Assembly: GCA_000611715.1 (NCBI GenBank) | Contig: AZYM01000291.1 | Location: forward strand, 1-64,000 | DNA from: Scolecobasidium constrictum UM 578 | Lineage: Eukaryota > Ascomycota > Dothideomycetes > Venturiales > Sympoventuriaceae | Length of the DNA stretch: 64,000 nt | Reading direction: 5' to 3' | Shown here: one piece after another, positions 21,664-32,728 of the stretch | Position numbering within the stretch: position 1 is the stretch's first letter | How the letters are laid out: each line of letters starts with the position of its first letter | Notes under the pieces: model-generated | Told to the model about the DNA's origin: nothing | Database searches by the model: none | The model's input: the letters and a program-made list of their open reading frames with translations, nothing else | Translations under genes and position numbers: made by a program

Positions 21664-22196
21664 GGCCACTGTGTTCGATTGCAAAACTTGTCGCAACTGG
21701 CCAAATGCTGATGCTCAAGTCGTGGTCGGCGTCGAGTTGAGGTGAGCCCCAGGGGTACAAATACTGACTGCTTCCTAGTTGACCCCTGCCTGTCACCGAC
21801 GGGAATTCAGTTTGATGGCTGGAGCTGATATGTCTTCAACACGCGAGTTTCTCGACTGCTTGTATTACGCATTAGCAACCGTTCAGTCAACGCGATGGAC
21901 GTACTGTCGGGTCCCGATGTCACTCCATTCTGTCCGAGCACGGGGCCTACACCTCGCTCGGAGAGCAAAGGCTCATGTGGTACTTTGTTCTGTGAGAGCT
22001 GAATAACACGATAGCCTACCTTAAAGCGGCTCTTTAGCAGCCAGCTATTCAGATGTTCCGTTCAAATCTGTCTGCCCCATGTTGACCCAGAGTTGCGCAT
22101 GCAAGTGGCGCCTCGTGAGACCTAGAGCTCGGTCTTATTAGCACTCGGAGCCCTGCGTTTCACAAGATATTGTACACAGCTCTGATAATCCTCATC
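21664..22196. promoter_or_regulatory. Divergent intergenic region
   Basis: A 533-bp spacer between EMC10 and the unknown-family gene. No gene is supported; it presumably holds both promoters. Confidence 0.5.
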
Positions 22197-23161
22197 ATGG
22201 ACAAAGATAACCCTTCGCGGCCAACTCTCGTTAAGTCAGCAGAAATTGGACATCCTTTCGCAGTGCCATGGAGCAAGCGCCCTGTGCTACTGCTTTCTGG
22301 CTTCCAGTCACAACAGACTATGGAGCAGGCTGGTCCATGGATCGCAGCATCGCCATTCGATCACACGATAAGGAGCGAGGCAGCAATAGTCCTACTGGAT
22401 CACGATGGAGGCACATGTTCCTTTCGGGAAAGTCAGAGCACTCGTGCTGAATGCAGCACCGAGCACCTGAGCGGGTCACTCGGTGTTACAGTTTCTGTTC
22501 CTTTTGCTAGTGCGAATGTCACAGGCACATACGATCGATTGACAATCGAGAATAGCAGCGTGGGTAGCATGCGATATTCTGCTCATAGACACTGATGCTA
22601 CAACAGGGTGTGCAAGCTTTGACGAATACATCGTGTCGCTTGGGCAGACTAGTCATGGACTAAGTCACAAGACTCTCGCCAACTGCGAGCGAGGGCTTGC
22701 AGAATCAAGGACAGGCTGGGTTCAAGCATGCGTATGGCGACTACTTCGTGTACGGCCACTTGCTCGGTGCTGATGCAGGAGCATATATGGCCGCTGCCGC
22801 CAAAGACAAGTCTGTGACTGATCGCGTGACGCTCTCAGCGACAGTCCAAGTCCTCTTCGTCAAAAGAACCACAAGCACTTCGACGGAAAAGACCACGTCT
22901 GGTTACAGAGGGTCGATCAATCTCTGCGCATACAATACACTAGCCAGTGCATGCACAAGCGCAACCTACGCCGTTGCTTCCTGGAGCCAGCTTGCAGCCT
23001 TGCAGAAAGGGGTAGCAAGAACTTTGACAGACGTCGGACAAGCTGAGAATGCAGCTCGACTTTGTCGGGAACGGCTTGGTTTGAAGCACGGTCAATTGTT
23101 GTCGTTGACGAAGGCGGTGGAGGTGTGTGATCCTGGGCTAGGCAGCTACTGCTGCAGCTGA
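22197..23161 (+). CDS. Hypothetical protein of a fungal family with a GDYFVYG motif
   Basis: Exons 22197-22563, 22607-22632 (a 26-nt exon) and 22703-23161 give 283 residues; introns are 43 and 70 bp. I do not know a function. The junctions yield a continuous block, ASFDEYI, then NQGQAGFKHAYGDYFVYGHL, then LGADAGAYMAAAA and a beta-rich DRVTLSATVQVLFVKRT. This order (a short FDEx helix, GDYxVxG, Gly/Ala-rich loop, amphipathic strand) recurs in uncharacterised Pezizomycotina proteins. The C-terminus has several Cys (LCRERLGL, CDPGLGSYCCS). No signal peptide. The middle exon is needed to keep FDEYI in frame. Reading straight through instead would hit stops. It borders the repeat-rich island. Confidence 0.6.
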
Positions 23162-23877
23162 ATCTGCATCTTGTCAGGATGTCGATGGTAGTCCAATGCA
23201 GTTTATGTGTTGGTTCGGCAAGCATGCACACTGCACGCTCTACTAGTCTACTACCACTATCTTGTCCAAGAAGCTGTACGAGTAGTGTATAAAGTGTAGG
23301 GCAAACCTTTGGAGCATTGCCGGTACCACTAGTGCATGCGGGCCGCGTGTTTCGGATATCAGGCACGAAGAAGATGTCAACGAGTTCTGCCGATACGCAG
23401 TCGACGCCCAAGGATTCCTGCTGCTCACGACTGGCTCCCCATCGTACGCTCGACTTTGCGAGAAGCACATACCATCGTGTAAAGTCGACATCATGGTGTT
23501 CAAGCTGCACACATCCGGGCAATAGATCACTTTTCCAGCAGTGGCAACGGCAGAAGACGTTGTTCGTGTGGACCATGGCAAAAGCGTGTTCAGATATTAT
23601 CAGATGAAGTGTTATTTTGGATATCTCACGCGCGATAACAAAGATCATACAAAGACGAAGACCTTCTTCGTCGATGGCACGGAAACATTGAAGCGAGGGA
23701 AATCATTCACAAAACTTAGAAAAAAAAGCCCGGAGTTCTCCCCACAGAACCATCAATCGACATTCGTGGAGAGGCCGACATCTTTATTACTGCATCTCAC
23801 CTGGAATTCCACCGCAAGGGCGGACTGATGAAAGACTTCTGTTTCAGTAAGTCCCCGGGCCCGCGTCGCTACGCTTG
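23162..23877. other. Flank of the AT-rich island, possible exon remnant
   Basis: No complete gene. A plus-strand frame open from about 23285 to 23524 reads like protein (DVNEFCRYAVDAQGFLLLTT ... HIPSCKVDIMVFKLHTSGQ) but lacks an ATG and splice partners. A further open frame lies at 23541-23828. They may be remnants of a gene broken by the repeat insertion. Confidence 0.35.
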
Positions 23878-25353
23878 CCTATATATAGTATATACTAGTA
23901 TATATACGTATTTTATAAGCCTATTCAGCTAGATATAGCTAGTATATATAGTACTTTTTTTAATTTAAGTAGAATATTTCCTTAAACTCAGTGCCTTCGG
24001 CGCTTCGTAACTTATATTACGTAATATATAACTATACTAGTAAATAGCCTATACTCTATTCTATAGGTATATACTTTTATTTTATCTATATAGCTTATAT
24101 GTATAGCTAGATAATTAGATAAGTAAGAATATTAAACTTTAGGCTTATATTACTACCTAATTTTTATATTTTAGAATAGTCAATATCTATTATAGGCGTA
24201 ATCTTAATATCTAGTATTTCGACCATAAGGGAGTATAGGTGATAGTATTAAAAGTATGAGTATTAGCTTACGGTCTTTTAATACTAGCTTAGAATTCTAG
24301 TAGTTTAATTTACTAAGGCGTTTTATAATTATAATACCTATCCTTACGCTGATTTTTAAAGATATATCGTCTCCTATCTATCTAGAGTATCTAAATTTAT
24401 ATACTAAGGTCGATATTCTCCTAAGATATTTTAGCTAAAACTGACTAAGATTCTACCTACTATACTATTCCTTCTCTATAAACGCGGCGACCTTAGGCTA
24501 TTAATAATTTAGTGATAGTACTATTATTGAAGAATAGCTTAATAGAGTACTTAGTCTTATTATAATTATTATAGTATTCTCTTAGAAGCTCTAGCTTCGG
24601 TATTAATTTATAAATAAGTTTCTTTATATTTATATCTACGTCTATTAGGAGCCTAAGAGCTAAAAGAATTATTTCTAGCTTATATAGGCTTTTTCTTAGG
24701 ATATAGATCTACTCTCTATTTATCTCTAGCTTATTATTAAAAAAGATTTCGCTACTTGAACGGGAATATATAGTATATTTAATATTAAAAGATATCTTAT
24801 AACGTTAAAAGTCGCTATATTTAGGCTTATAGTTAAATCTAGAAGGAATAGAGAATTCTATATAGTACTCAGCGATATAATTATAAAGCTTAAGTATATT
24901 TAGAAGACTATTAATATAATAATTACGTTTAGTTATTATAGTCAGAGTCGAGTGAAATATAGAAGGTATTTTAAGGATATAGTTTAGATATTCTAGACGT
25001 TAGGATAGAATAGTAGTCTCTTATCCTTCTTTTAAAGTCTTCCTAGCTATCTTTAAATAGGTCTTTTAAACTTTAGCTCTAATATAGCGGAGTTAAAGGT
25101 AGTTATCTTTTAACTATATTAGATTTAGCGAACTTAGATACTATCTAGCTCTAACTTTAACCTTAAGTTAACTAATACTAGATCTTAGAAAGTTAAAATA
25201 TACTTTAGGTTAACCGCTAGTACTCCTAAGCGTAATAAGTTAGAGACGATTATAATAAGGTATATAAATTCTAGTCTAAGTATATACTAGATATTAGGTT
25301 TACTCTTATAACGCGTACTAACTAATTGAAAAAAATAAAAATATAAAATATAC
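23878..25353. repeat. AT-rich, RIP-like repeat block A
   Basis: Abrupt change to sequence dominated by TA steps. CpA and TpG are almost absent while ApC and GpT persist, the signature of repeat-induced point mutation at CpA sites. No open frames survive. It holds the left arm of an inverted repeat (24782-25330) and a 65-bp stretch (24160-24224) repeated in direct orientation at 26867-26932. Confidence 0.85.
24782..25330 (+). repeat. Left arm of a ~550-bp inverted repeat
   Basis: Its reverse complement matches 27243-27792 almost end to end, for example TTAGTACGCGTTATA at the inner end and CGTTATAAGATAT at the outer end. Differences are mostly C/T and G/A, with this copy the more AT-rich. The part just left of it (24680-24781) continues in a third copy at 28217-28346. 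Confidence 0.85.
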
Positions 25354-26862
25354 GCAATGAGAAGCTAGACGCGAGCCAGAATATCTCGAGCGGAAATGAA
25401 TGTACCTCGTTTTCTACGTCAGCTTCTGAGCTCAGATCCTCATGAACGGAAGCTCCACCGCTAGGGACGTAATTTGCCTTTGTGAGGCAGCGTGCAGAAT
25501 CTACGGTGAGGCAATCTGAATCAAACGTCGTCTGCTGTTCGAGACCTGAAGTTCGAGGTACAATGCGCTTGCCTAAACATTACAGATGCAGTGTAAGAGC
25601 GAGAAAATAGGCGATATAAAATTTGACGGTAGGCTGGGCAAGCGGATTGCCGATTCAGAACGCTTTGCAGGCAATTCTGGAGTACATACGCGAGTAAAGA
25701 CTGATGATTCGTCCAAAGCCAGGCCTTGTTATACCACGCTAGGGGCTGGTATCGTTACCATGGCTTGAGAATAATTGGATCATCTTGGGTGTCGATTTGA
25801 CGTTCTTAGAAAGACTGTTACGAAGTCACCCGCCTTTCAGACTTGGAGAGCGCTTCTTAGCGTTCGCAATCGGTTTCATGATGCTCGTAGACTCTGCGGA
25901 TGAAAGAGCAGCGCCTTCGACAATCTCGATAACGATGTGAAAGTTGATCGACGATCTGGACAAAGGCCAAGTAGCATGAAGATGGGAGTGCTGCCGCGTA
26001 CACATCGAGCAAGGCAACTCTCCATCTTTCGAAGAAGTTGTGATAAGGTTCGGTCCGGATCGTAAATATCGATGCCAGATATTGTATCTCCCGCTCAGGC
26101 CAATGTCCCAAAAAGCGTATAGGAATACTTTTTAGACGAGTTCGTGCTCTCAAACTACATGTCAGATCGTACTTTGCGGGCTACAGTACCGTCGAAAGAG
26201 ATTGGCATCAACTTTGTGTTATCACGGACGCTATACTATTCGATCTCAGTATCTCAGGCTGCTTGGATGAAGCTTGTGGCATTCGCCCGTTCCTTCAAGC
26301 AACCTCGGCTCCTACCTTATCAGGTAGTAGAGTCAACGCCTTTTTGCAACGATGAACTGCTCCTTGGACCACCTCGTCCACGCGATCGTGCTGATCAACA
26401 TTTCGTATCCACCTACAGAATATTGCACGACATACTCGACTTTCGCGACTACCCGGGTGTTTAAAACAATGCTGCTGTAAGTGCTGTTATGAGTGAAAAC
26501 CGCTGCTGATATTATGCTGTGTAACTAATTCGAAATTTTTAAGGCCGCGCGTCCGTGCTCGTTTCAATCTGGTTGTAGACTTACGCTCGAGAAACCATAT
26601 CGCACTCGTGCTGAATCCGCGGCTTATCGTCCCATGTTCTCATGATGGTATTTGTATACAGGTTCCAATAGCGTAGAGAAGCGAGCTTGAGCGTTCATTC
26701 TTCCTGGGTTGAGTGCTCCCTTGGGCGATTTCTCCGGGCCTGCTTGTCTACATCTGCACGCCGAAAGTGGCTGGCCTAAGGTACGCTTTACTCGATCCAT
26801 TCATCCCACCACTTTCATCTCGTCCTGCATCCCGACATCTCCAGATACCTCACGCGTCTACC
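25354..26862. other. Normal-composition segment between the inverted arms
   Basis: About 1.5 kb of balanced base composition enclosed by the two AT-rich blocks. Open frames at 25857-26153 (-) and 26144-26464 (+) have no recognisable family. It may be host DNA caught between two insertions, or the less mutated interior of an element. Confidence 0.5.
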
Positions 26863-27795
26863 ACTATATTTTTATATTTTTGAATAGTCTATATCTATTA
26901 TAGGCGTAATCTTAATATCTAGTATTTCGACCTAGGAGGAAGTATATACTAGTTTACTTTCGCCTCTAACTTATTACGCTAAAAAGCTATAGCTACTAGT
27001 TTAATTAAGGTTAATTAAGTTTAAAGCCGTATTTTAGCTTTAAGCGTAGAGTTAGAGTATGAATAGATCTAAGTTTACTAAGTATAGTATAGTTAAAGTA
27101 CTCTCTTAGATAAGGGAGTATAGGTTATAGTACTAAAAGAATAAACTTTAGTTTATAGTTATCTATATCGATAATTCTATAAAGTATTTAGTATTTTATT
27201 AGATTATATTCTTACTAAGCGATTCCCTATGATATTTATATTTTCGATTAGTTAGTACGCGTTATAGGAGTAAACCTAATATCTAGTATATACTTAGACT
27301 AAAATTTATATACCTTATTATAATCGTCTCTAACTTATTACGCTTAATAGTACTAGCGGTTAACCTAAAGTATATTTTAACTTTCTAAGATCTAGTATTA
27401 GTTAACTTAAGGTTAAAGTTAGAGCTAGATAGTATCTAAGTTCGCTAAATCTAATATAGTTAAAAGATAACTACCTTTAACTCCGCTATATTAGAGCTAA
27501 AGTTTAAAAGACCTATTTAAAGATAGCTAGGAAGACTTTAAAAGAAGGATAAGAGACTACTATTCTATCCTAACGTCTAGAATATCTAAACTATATCCTT
27601 AAAATACCTTCTATATTTAACTCGACTCTAACTATAACGACTAAACGCGATTATTATATCTATAGTCTTCTAAATATACCTAAGCTTCGCGATAATATCG
27701 CCGAGTACTATATAGAATTCTCTATTCCGTCCGGATTTAACTATAAGCCTAAATATAGCGACTTTCGACGTTATAAGATATTTTTCGATCTTATT
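26863..27795. repeat. AT-rich, RIP-like repeat block B
   Basis: Second block with the same TA-rich, CpA-poor signature. It starts with the 65-bp direct repeat shared with block A and ends abruptly at a return to normal composition near 27795. The outer 100 bp keep several CpG and CCGG sites and are less mutated than block A. Confidence 0.85.
27243..27792 (-). repeat. Right arm of the ~550-bp inverted repeat
   Basis: Reverse-complement partner of 24782-25330. Near its outer end one plus-strand frame is still open and reads LRDNIAEYYIEFSIPSGF, then NYKPKYSDFRRYK, suggesting the repeat derives from a protein-coding mobile element. The element class cannot be told from this piece. Confidence 0.85.
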
Positions 27796-29549
27796 ACCTG
27801 TAATTTGTCCTGACCATCGGATCATAATTGCACGGCAAACGTCTGATCCCAGGCACACGAATTGGTTCAAACACACATAGATCCAAATCTAATCGACTCG
27901 ATATCGAGTCAAAGCGAATGGATCTACCGCTGAAAAGGTGAGATCGGAGTTTGCAGATCAGTATTGCATCGGTAAATTATTGCGACGAGCGTGCTTCAAC
28001 CACGAAAAGCTATCGATTTGCGCATACCAATTGCTGGAGACTGCGTTAATGTCTGCCGATTCCAGGCCGGAGCCTCGGCTCTTACCTGTTTTGGTACTAG
28101 AATTTTGCTCTCTCGCAACGACGAGCAGAACGCCTCTCGTCGATCAGCATGAACAGGGACGTTGGACCTATGCGCGATCGCTTGTTTCCTGTGCGGAGGT
28201 GCAAGAGCTTTGTGATTGTATAAGCTTCTTCTTAGGACGTAGATCTGCTCCTTTTTCTTCTCCAGCTCGTTATCGAACAAGCTTTCGCCGGTAAAGCGGA
28301 AATATATAGTATATTCGAGATCGAAAGATATTCTATAACGTCGAACGGCCCATGGACGAAGGTCGCAAGCTACTGTCCAGAACGCATTTGTGCTGTTTCG
28401 TCGTTTATTTTGTTGCTAAGGCCGAGCTTGAGCTTCGTTACTTTGCGTGAAAGGATCTGACCTTTCAAAACCCATTTTGCCGAAGTGTCCGCCGCTTGCA
28501 TGCCGATTGTCTGAAAAATGGGCGAAATGTAAGTAACTTCAGCAGCCTCCGGGGTTGAAGTCAGCCTGAGTTTGACAGGTCCGCAGTGAAGGCTGTTCCG
28601 GGCTTACCAATCCGTCCTGGCCATGAGTCTAGAACACAGCATGCTCGAGAGTGTCTGGCAACGATCCTTTGCGCACCAATCAGGCCATCTCGGACTCGAT
28701 TGATATAATGTCTGCGTTTTGACGTGCTCATCAAGAGTTTGGAGTCGAGATTTGGAATGTAACATTAGCAACTGGTCAATTCGAGTCTGCTGTTCGCGAC
28801 AAAGATTACGGGGCATGCAAAGTTGTAGTTCAATGCGTAATTTGTTCTACAATCGTGCAAACGATGTAGCCGCAAAACTGTTCAACGATCATCGGTTGAC
28901 TTCTTAGCATTTGCATGAGTGTGATGTGGACATGCCTTTTATCGAATGCTCGGGCCTTGCAGCTGATCCCTAAGACATGGACCGAAATAATACAGCTCCA
29001 ATGAACATTGGTAGGTGAAAAGGGGGAGTTCTTGGGCGTCCATCAAAAGGCTCACAGATCAAGTCATTGTTGTTTCGAATACGGACTTATTTTGGATTTT
29101 AAATACGCCAAGGGCACGATATTACAGCACGCAACACCATTTTCAACAAGATGCAAGCATAAATCAGCGACATAGGCGCAAAGACGAACGTTCAATGTCA
29201 GAGAGCTTCAGAGTTGCAGAAATCACATCACCAGCATGCCGTCAGAAAGCTGATAGTGCATTCTCCTTGTTCGATCTAGGCCTTCCTCTGCTCGGCTCTT
29301 TCTAAACAACGGAGGCTCACCTGTGCTTTCCTTACTGACTAAGTTTGAAAACGACTACTGTCCACCGAGCGTGCATCTCGGTTCCCTTCCGCAGAATTAG
29401 ATGCTCATAGTGTTCTCCAGAGTTTTGCGTTCTTGATGTAGCTAAAATCGACAACATAGATCCTTGATCTGCAAGTTACCGAGGTCTGCTTGCTCCCCAT
29501 ACCAGCATGTCTTCTTGTGTTTTCAGTTCCCAACGACACGATCCCGCTC
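27796..29549. other. Gene-poor flank of the repeat island
   Basis: Apart from the repeat fragment at 28217-28346, I see no gene here. Open frames of 60-118 codons (for example 27938-28294, 29015-29305) lack family resemblance. Confidence 0.5.
28217..28346 (-). repeat. Less mutated fragment of the same element
   Basis: Aligns in direct orientation with 24680-24809 but retains normal GC and CpA. On the minus strand it reads through without a stop: FDLEYTIYFRFTGESLFDNE, then LEKKKEQIYVLRRS. Its right edge overlaps the outer end of the inverted arms (TTCGATCT), so it continues the frame seen at 27740-27792, in opposite orientation. Confidence 0.75.
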
Positions 29550-31943
29550 TCATCCTTCCGCAGCAATGCTCTCCAAATATCCGACCATCCGCTTCTTGAT
29601 TGCGACTCCAAGCAATCTGCCCGTACCTTCCTCCAGAATGCAAGCGTATCTCAAGCCCAACTTACCAAACATCTCCACTGCGTACTCCATCGGCGCCTTC
29701 TCACTAAGCGTCATTGGCGTGCGGTCGACGAACATGCTAAGATCAAAGTCGCCCTCTTCTGCATGGCCGAACAGCCTGACATCACAGTCCGTCGCGTAGA
29801 CGCTACCGACCTCCCGAAGCCCGAACTCCAGCTCGGCTTGCGCAATGTATCCTTGCAGCATACCGCTGTTCTGGATAAACACGAGTCCAGCATCCATAAG
29901 ACCCCGACGACGCAACTGCGCCAGCTTCTGCTCAAGAAGCCTTCGTGGTACTCTGTTACTCGTGGGAACGTCCACTGTGATCTCCTCCATGGTCTGATTT
30001 GGAGGGATCAGCTCGGCGACAAGAGCATTCCGGTGACGCACAAGGTGCATTGCGTGGTCAGCGTCCAAGAACGGGTGACCGAGAACTGTCTGAGCAAGAT
30101 CGTATACGCCCTCTTTGCTCAATGCATCCGCTATCCACTTCGCTATCAAAATAGCGATCATGTGCGGGACGATGTACTCGATCTCTCCAGTGAGCTGCCA
30201 CGAATTAGCGTCTGAAGGGCAACAGGACAACTAAGCACTCACCTCAAACATGATTACGCAGAGTGAGATTGTCATGCGCGAGACACCGCCCAAGAAAGCT
30301 CCGGCGCCGACCATCGCGAATATGCCAGGCGAGATTCCAGGAACGACTTGCCCAATGATGCGCCCGAAGAGTGCACCGGCGTCTAGTGCCGGAATGATCA
30401 CACCACTTGGAACCTTTACGCCAAACGTGATGATGGTGAGGAGCAGTTTCGCAAGACATCCATACGCCAGCCAGCCAATGTATGCGCCCTTGTCCTCAGC
30501 GGCTTCTTGAGCACACACCCACTGATTTTCCAAATCGGCGCCCTTGCAGTCCACCAAAAGCATCTTGATTGTCGAGTCCCCCGGATTCCTTATCAAGATG
30601 TTGGGGAATTGGATCACGGCAGTGGCCAGTACTATCAAGAACACTTCGAATACTGGATATTTCTTGATCAGGTGGAATGATCTAAACCACTTGGACCACA
30701 AGAAGTTCGCCTTGCAGAAGATGCCGCCGAAAATTCCACCAGCAATACCCAAAAAGACGAAGACCAAATAGTGGATGGGCTCGTAGGAGGTGCCGTAATC
30801 GGTCTCAAACAGAACGAGCTTCCCCGTGCCAGTCGGATTCAACGCCTTTAACACCATCGCGGCGAAAAGAGAGCAGAGAAATGCATGCCACATCACCGGT
30901 CTTGGGAAGTACGTGCTAATCTCTTCGTAGCTGAACAAGACTCCACCGATTGGAGCACCGAATGCAACGCTTAGGCCAGACGCACAAGCTGCAGACAACA
31001 TCTCCCTCATCTTTCTGCCATTGTCGCGGTATTTGGGTATCTGCTTGGCCACTAAATAGCCGACACAGGTCGAGATGTGTACGAACGGTCCCTCCTTACC
31101 CAGACACATGCCAGTGGAAACGGCGAAGACCGCTCCAAATGCCTTGACGACCAGCACCTTCAGGTCGAGGAAGCCAGGGATCACAAAACCAGATAAGATG
31201 GTCTTGATCTCGGGAATACCGGAGCCAGCAGCCATATACATGAGCTTGCCAGTTGGTCTCTCTTTCTCGTCCATGCCGAGACTGCCAGTCTTGTCGCTCT
31301 TCGCGCCAGATACAGCCGGCAAGTTGGTCCTCGTGAGCATGGTTGCACTGGAGCTGATGATCCCGAATGCTAAAGCGAAGGCAACATAGATGGCATACTT
31401 CGTACCGTATTCGCTCGTCCAATATACGAAGTGCTCGCTATCGCAGGCGCTTTCATCGACGGCGTACCGGCAGCAGTTCTCGCGGCTGAGAAGGACATTC
31501 CTGGAGCAGTATCCCAGCTTCCAGTCAGATACAGTCGCCTGTGCGATGTCGACAAGCCATGCCACCACCGCAGTGCAAATGCCCATCAGAGCTACTGCTA
31601 GCCAGCTCGAACTTGCATCGAGCATGCGCAAAGCACGAGCTCGGAGACCCTTGCGTGAATGCAGAGCACGCCACCTATACGAGTCCTTGACCTGAATTGC
31701 GTCAGTTATGGCGTGTTGTCGGTTAGGAGTACGCACGAGATCATGCAGCCAATCGATCGTGGTATAGTCATTGTAAGGTAACCGCTCGCCTATTGTGCTG
31801 TCTCCCAAGGCTGCTTCTTCCTTCGAAACATGCGATGAGATGATCGATTGGGCTTCTTCATCGTGTATAGCGCTGATTCGACGATCGCGTATCTGCGCAG
31901 CAAGCAGATGTGTATGCTCCGTCACCTCACTGGCAGTTGACAT
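29550..31943 (-). CDS. ClC-family voltage-gated chloride channel/transporter
   Basis: Moves chloride (possibly in exchange for protons) across intracellular or plasma membranes; fungal relatives are Gef1-like. Minus-strand exons are 31943-31737, 31691-30243 and 30194-29550; introns are 45 bp (in frame) and 48 bp; 766 residues. The ClC selectivity motifs are in order: GSGIPEIKTIL, GKEGPFVHISTCVGY (with the gating glutamate), and KVPSGVIIPALDAGALFGR. About ten hydrophobic helices lie between residues 100 and 570. The C-terminus, after the second intron, holds two CBS domains (LGHPFLDADHAM ... FVDRTPMTLSEKAPMEYAVE ... RYACILEEGTGRLLGVAIKK). The N-terminus has the acidic, Leu-based sorting type motif EHTHLL. 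The exon join MFE/LTGEIEYIVPHM restores the last helix. Confidence 0.95.
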
Positions 31944-32728
31944 GGCTGGGAGTAGAGGATAACGGACAGCATTTCTAAGAAGGCCCAGGACGAGGAGTCA
32001 TCCACATTTTTACATGCATGACGTTGCTGGACCGCGGAGATCGCATCTCGCATAAGGTGCAGCGAGGCTGATAAGCTGGTCGATGGTGTACCATGGGGCT
32101 GTATGCTCATTGGTCGAGCTTTCCTGGGCCTGCGATAAGGAATTGTTCCAGATGCAGCCGATCCGGCGCATCACGTGTGAAGTGCTCCAGGATATTGACA
32201 GCCTTGAAGACCCTTGAGAGGTTGTGAACTAATCTTTCGATGGTTCCAAGCTGGACAATGTGAAGTTGGGTCCGGGTAGTTGGGCTGGGAAGAAAAGAGG
32301 TTCACTAGCTGCCTGAGGCACATTATTTTGCAGCCTGAAAAGCGATCGATCACGCGACAGCGAGCAGACGTAGTCGCAGCGGTGGTCGTTGCGTATTCAC
32401 TGATGCTGTCGGTCGCTCTCGATTTCAGTATATCTGATTTCATTGAGTGCCTAGAAACAAGTACAAATCTCTCGAACTCATCACCTTCTTTGAGAGTTAT
32501 GCAAGGAAGCAGATGGGCAGAACATCACAGATCAGAACACGCAGAACGCATGCTAGCATCTGGTCAACACAAGCCTCACTCTTGTGCACTCACACGTTGC
32601 ATCAGGATCAGGGCATAGAAGCTTATGCGACGCCAGTCTGCCAGATGTGTGCCCTATCGGTTGGATAGCATGGCCGAGTACGGCAGGGGTGATCATCTAT
32701 GGTATTATTTAGCTCGCTACATGAAATG
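31944..32728. other. No gene recognised; promoter of the ClC gene
   Basis: A 785-bp spacer between two minus-strand genes. Short frames only. Confidence 0.55.

Noticed and set aside
22917..23648. 243-codon minus-strand frame antisense to the unknown-family gene
   Set aside because: Starts without a convincing context, has no domain, and half of it lies opposite a well-supported exon.
24782..27792. LTR retrotransposon with inverted arms as LTRs, or a terminal-inverted-repeat DNA transposon
   Set aside because: LTRs are direct, not inverted, repeats. The arms carry decayed coding sequence and no transposase lies between them, so two opposed insertions fit better.
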